Below, piece after piece: positions 13,633 through 13,899 of a DNA stretch of 13,899 bases (positions within the stretch are counted from its first letter, which is position 1; every line of letters starts with the position of its first letter). The notes under the pieces were generated by a model. It saw only the letters and a list, made by a program, of their open reading frames with translations. It searched no databases and was not told where the DNA came from. Origin of the DNA: DATMXP01 sp964460935 (GTDB lineage Bacteria; Acidobacteriota; Terriglobia; Terriglobales; Acidobacteriaceae); NCBI GenBank assembly GCA_964460935.1, contig CAYWSM010000021.1, forward strand, positions 1 through 13,899. Direction: 5' to 3'. Both the position numbers and the translations under genes were made by a program.

Positions 13633-13899
13633 GCGGAATGATAGGCCATCGCGTCCTGCGGAAACGACTTGAGGGTAACTTCCCGCGATTTGGCGGTCGT
13701 CTTCTTATTATAGTCTTCGGTGTATTGCGTCAGCTTGCCGCGGAGCACGCGATATCCCTCGTCGGAAGCGCTCTTCGCGTCGCCGCGTGCGGCGTCTCCG
13801 TCGAATTCATACGAGACTCCGTGAACCACGCGCGTCACGAAGTGCACATGCGATCCTTTTAGTTCACCCCGCGTGAACATCTGATCGAGGAACGCGCCC
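13623..13899 (-). CDS. Hypothetical protein, C-terminal part (cut by the window edge)
   Basis: The reading frame is open from the right edge (13899) to a TAA at 13623-13625, giving about 91 residues. An internal ATG at 13878-13880 is not a good start because coding sequence (GAFLDQ) continues upstream and no ribosome binding site precedes it. The visible part is soluble and charged, with FTRGELKGSHVHFVTRVVHG, then YEFDGDAARGDAKSASDEGY and a Lys-rich end, KLTQYTEDYNKKTTAKSREV. I do not recognise the family. The balanced charge, third-position codon bias and convergent placement after a terminator support it over the opposite-strand frame at 13590-13862. Confidence 0.7.
   Translation of the reverse strand, partial: GAFLDQMFTRGELKGSHVHFVTRVVHGVSYEFDGDAARGDAKSASDEGYRVLRGKLTQYTEDYNKKTTAKSREVTLKSFPQDAMAYHSAKD

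Noticed and set aside
13590..13862. Plus-strand frame opposite the right-edge gene
   Set aside because: It starts on the SRPBCC stop, runs through the terminator hairpin and has the composition of an antisense frame. The minus strand reads as a better protein and stays open to the edge.

Overview
The window looks like chromosome from a moderately GC-rich, free-living Gram-negative bacterium. An acidobacterium (Terriglobia or Koribacter-like) is my best guess. The guess rests on gene order, frequent GTG starts, the receiver/PATAN (DUF4388) protein beside a CheA-receiver hybrid, and heptameric repeats between genes. It is inference, because no rRNA or housekeeping marker is present.

Positions 69-11118 hold one long rightward chemosensory operon of ten genes: a pseudo-receiver plus histidine-phosphoacceptor protein with no kinase domain; a PilH/PixH-like CheY; CheW; a two-helix methyl-accepting protein with almost no external sensor; CheR; a 1064-residue CheA with two HPt domains and a C-terminal receiver; CheB; a divergent CheW-like protein; a short CheW; a degenerate receiver fused to PATAN; and a receiver joined by a disordered linker to a coiled coil. 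Six junctions are 4-nt stop/start overlaps (GTGA or ATGA), so translation is probably coupled. A hairpin series and a rho-independent terminator (11303-11340) follow.

The CheA layout (HPt-HPt-dimer-kinase-CheW-REC), the DKFWGEQQGA signature in the first CheY, the PATAN protein and the REC-coiled-coil protein all resemble type IV pilus or alternative-function chemosensory systems (Pil-Chp, Pix/Tax, Frz) more than flagellar ones. No flagellar, pilus, cheC, cheD or cheZ gene is in the window. A likely flow is: receptor array with up to three CheW-type adaptors controls CheA; CheA phosphorylates its own receiver, CheB and the two canonical receivers; CheR and CheB adapt the receptor; the PATAN and coiled-coil proteins carry the output to a motor or polarity target not seen here.

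Positions 11383-12757 carry two leftward genes, bacterioferritin and a DUF72 protein. A membrane-anchored SRPBCC protein follows on the plus strand (12904-13590) with its own terminator. The right edge cuts a leftward hypothetical gene.

Non-coding features worth attention are a possible pseudoknot just before the first CheY gene (787-852), two blocks of heptamer repeats (1721-1777 and 12813-12840), and a repeat plus hairpin region after the operon (11127-11302). I saw no tRNA, rRNA, CRISPR or insertion sequence.
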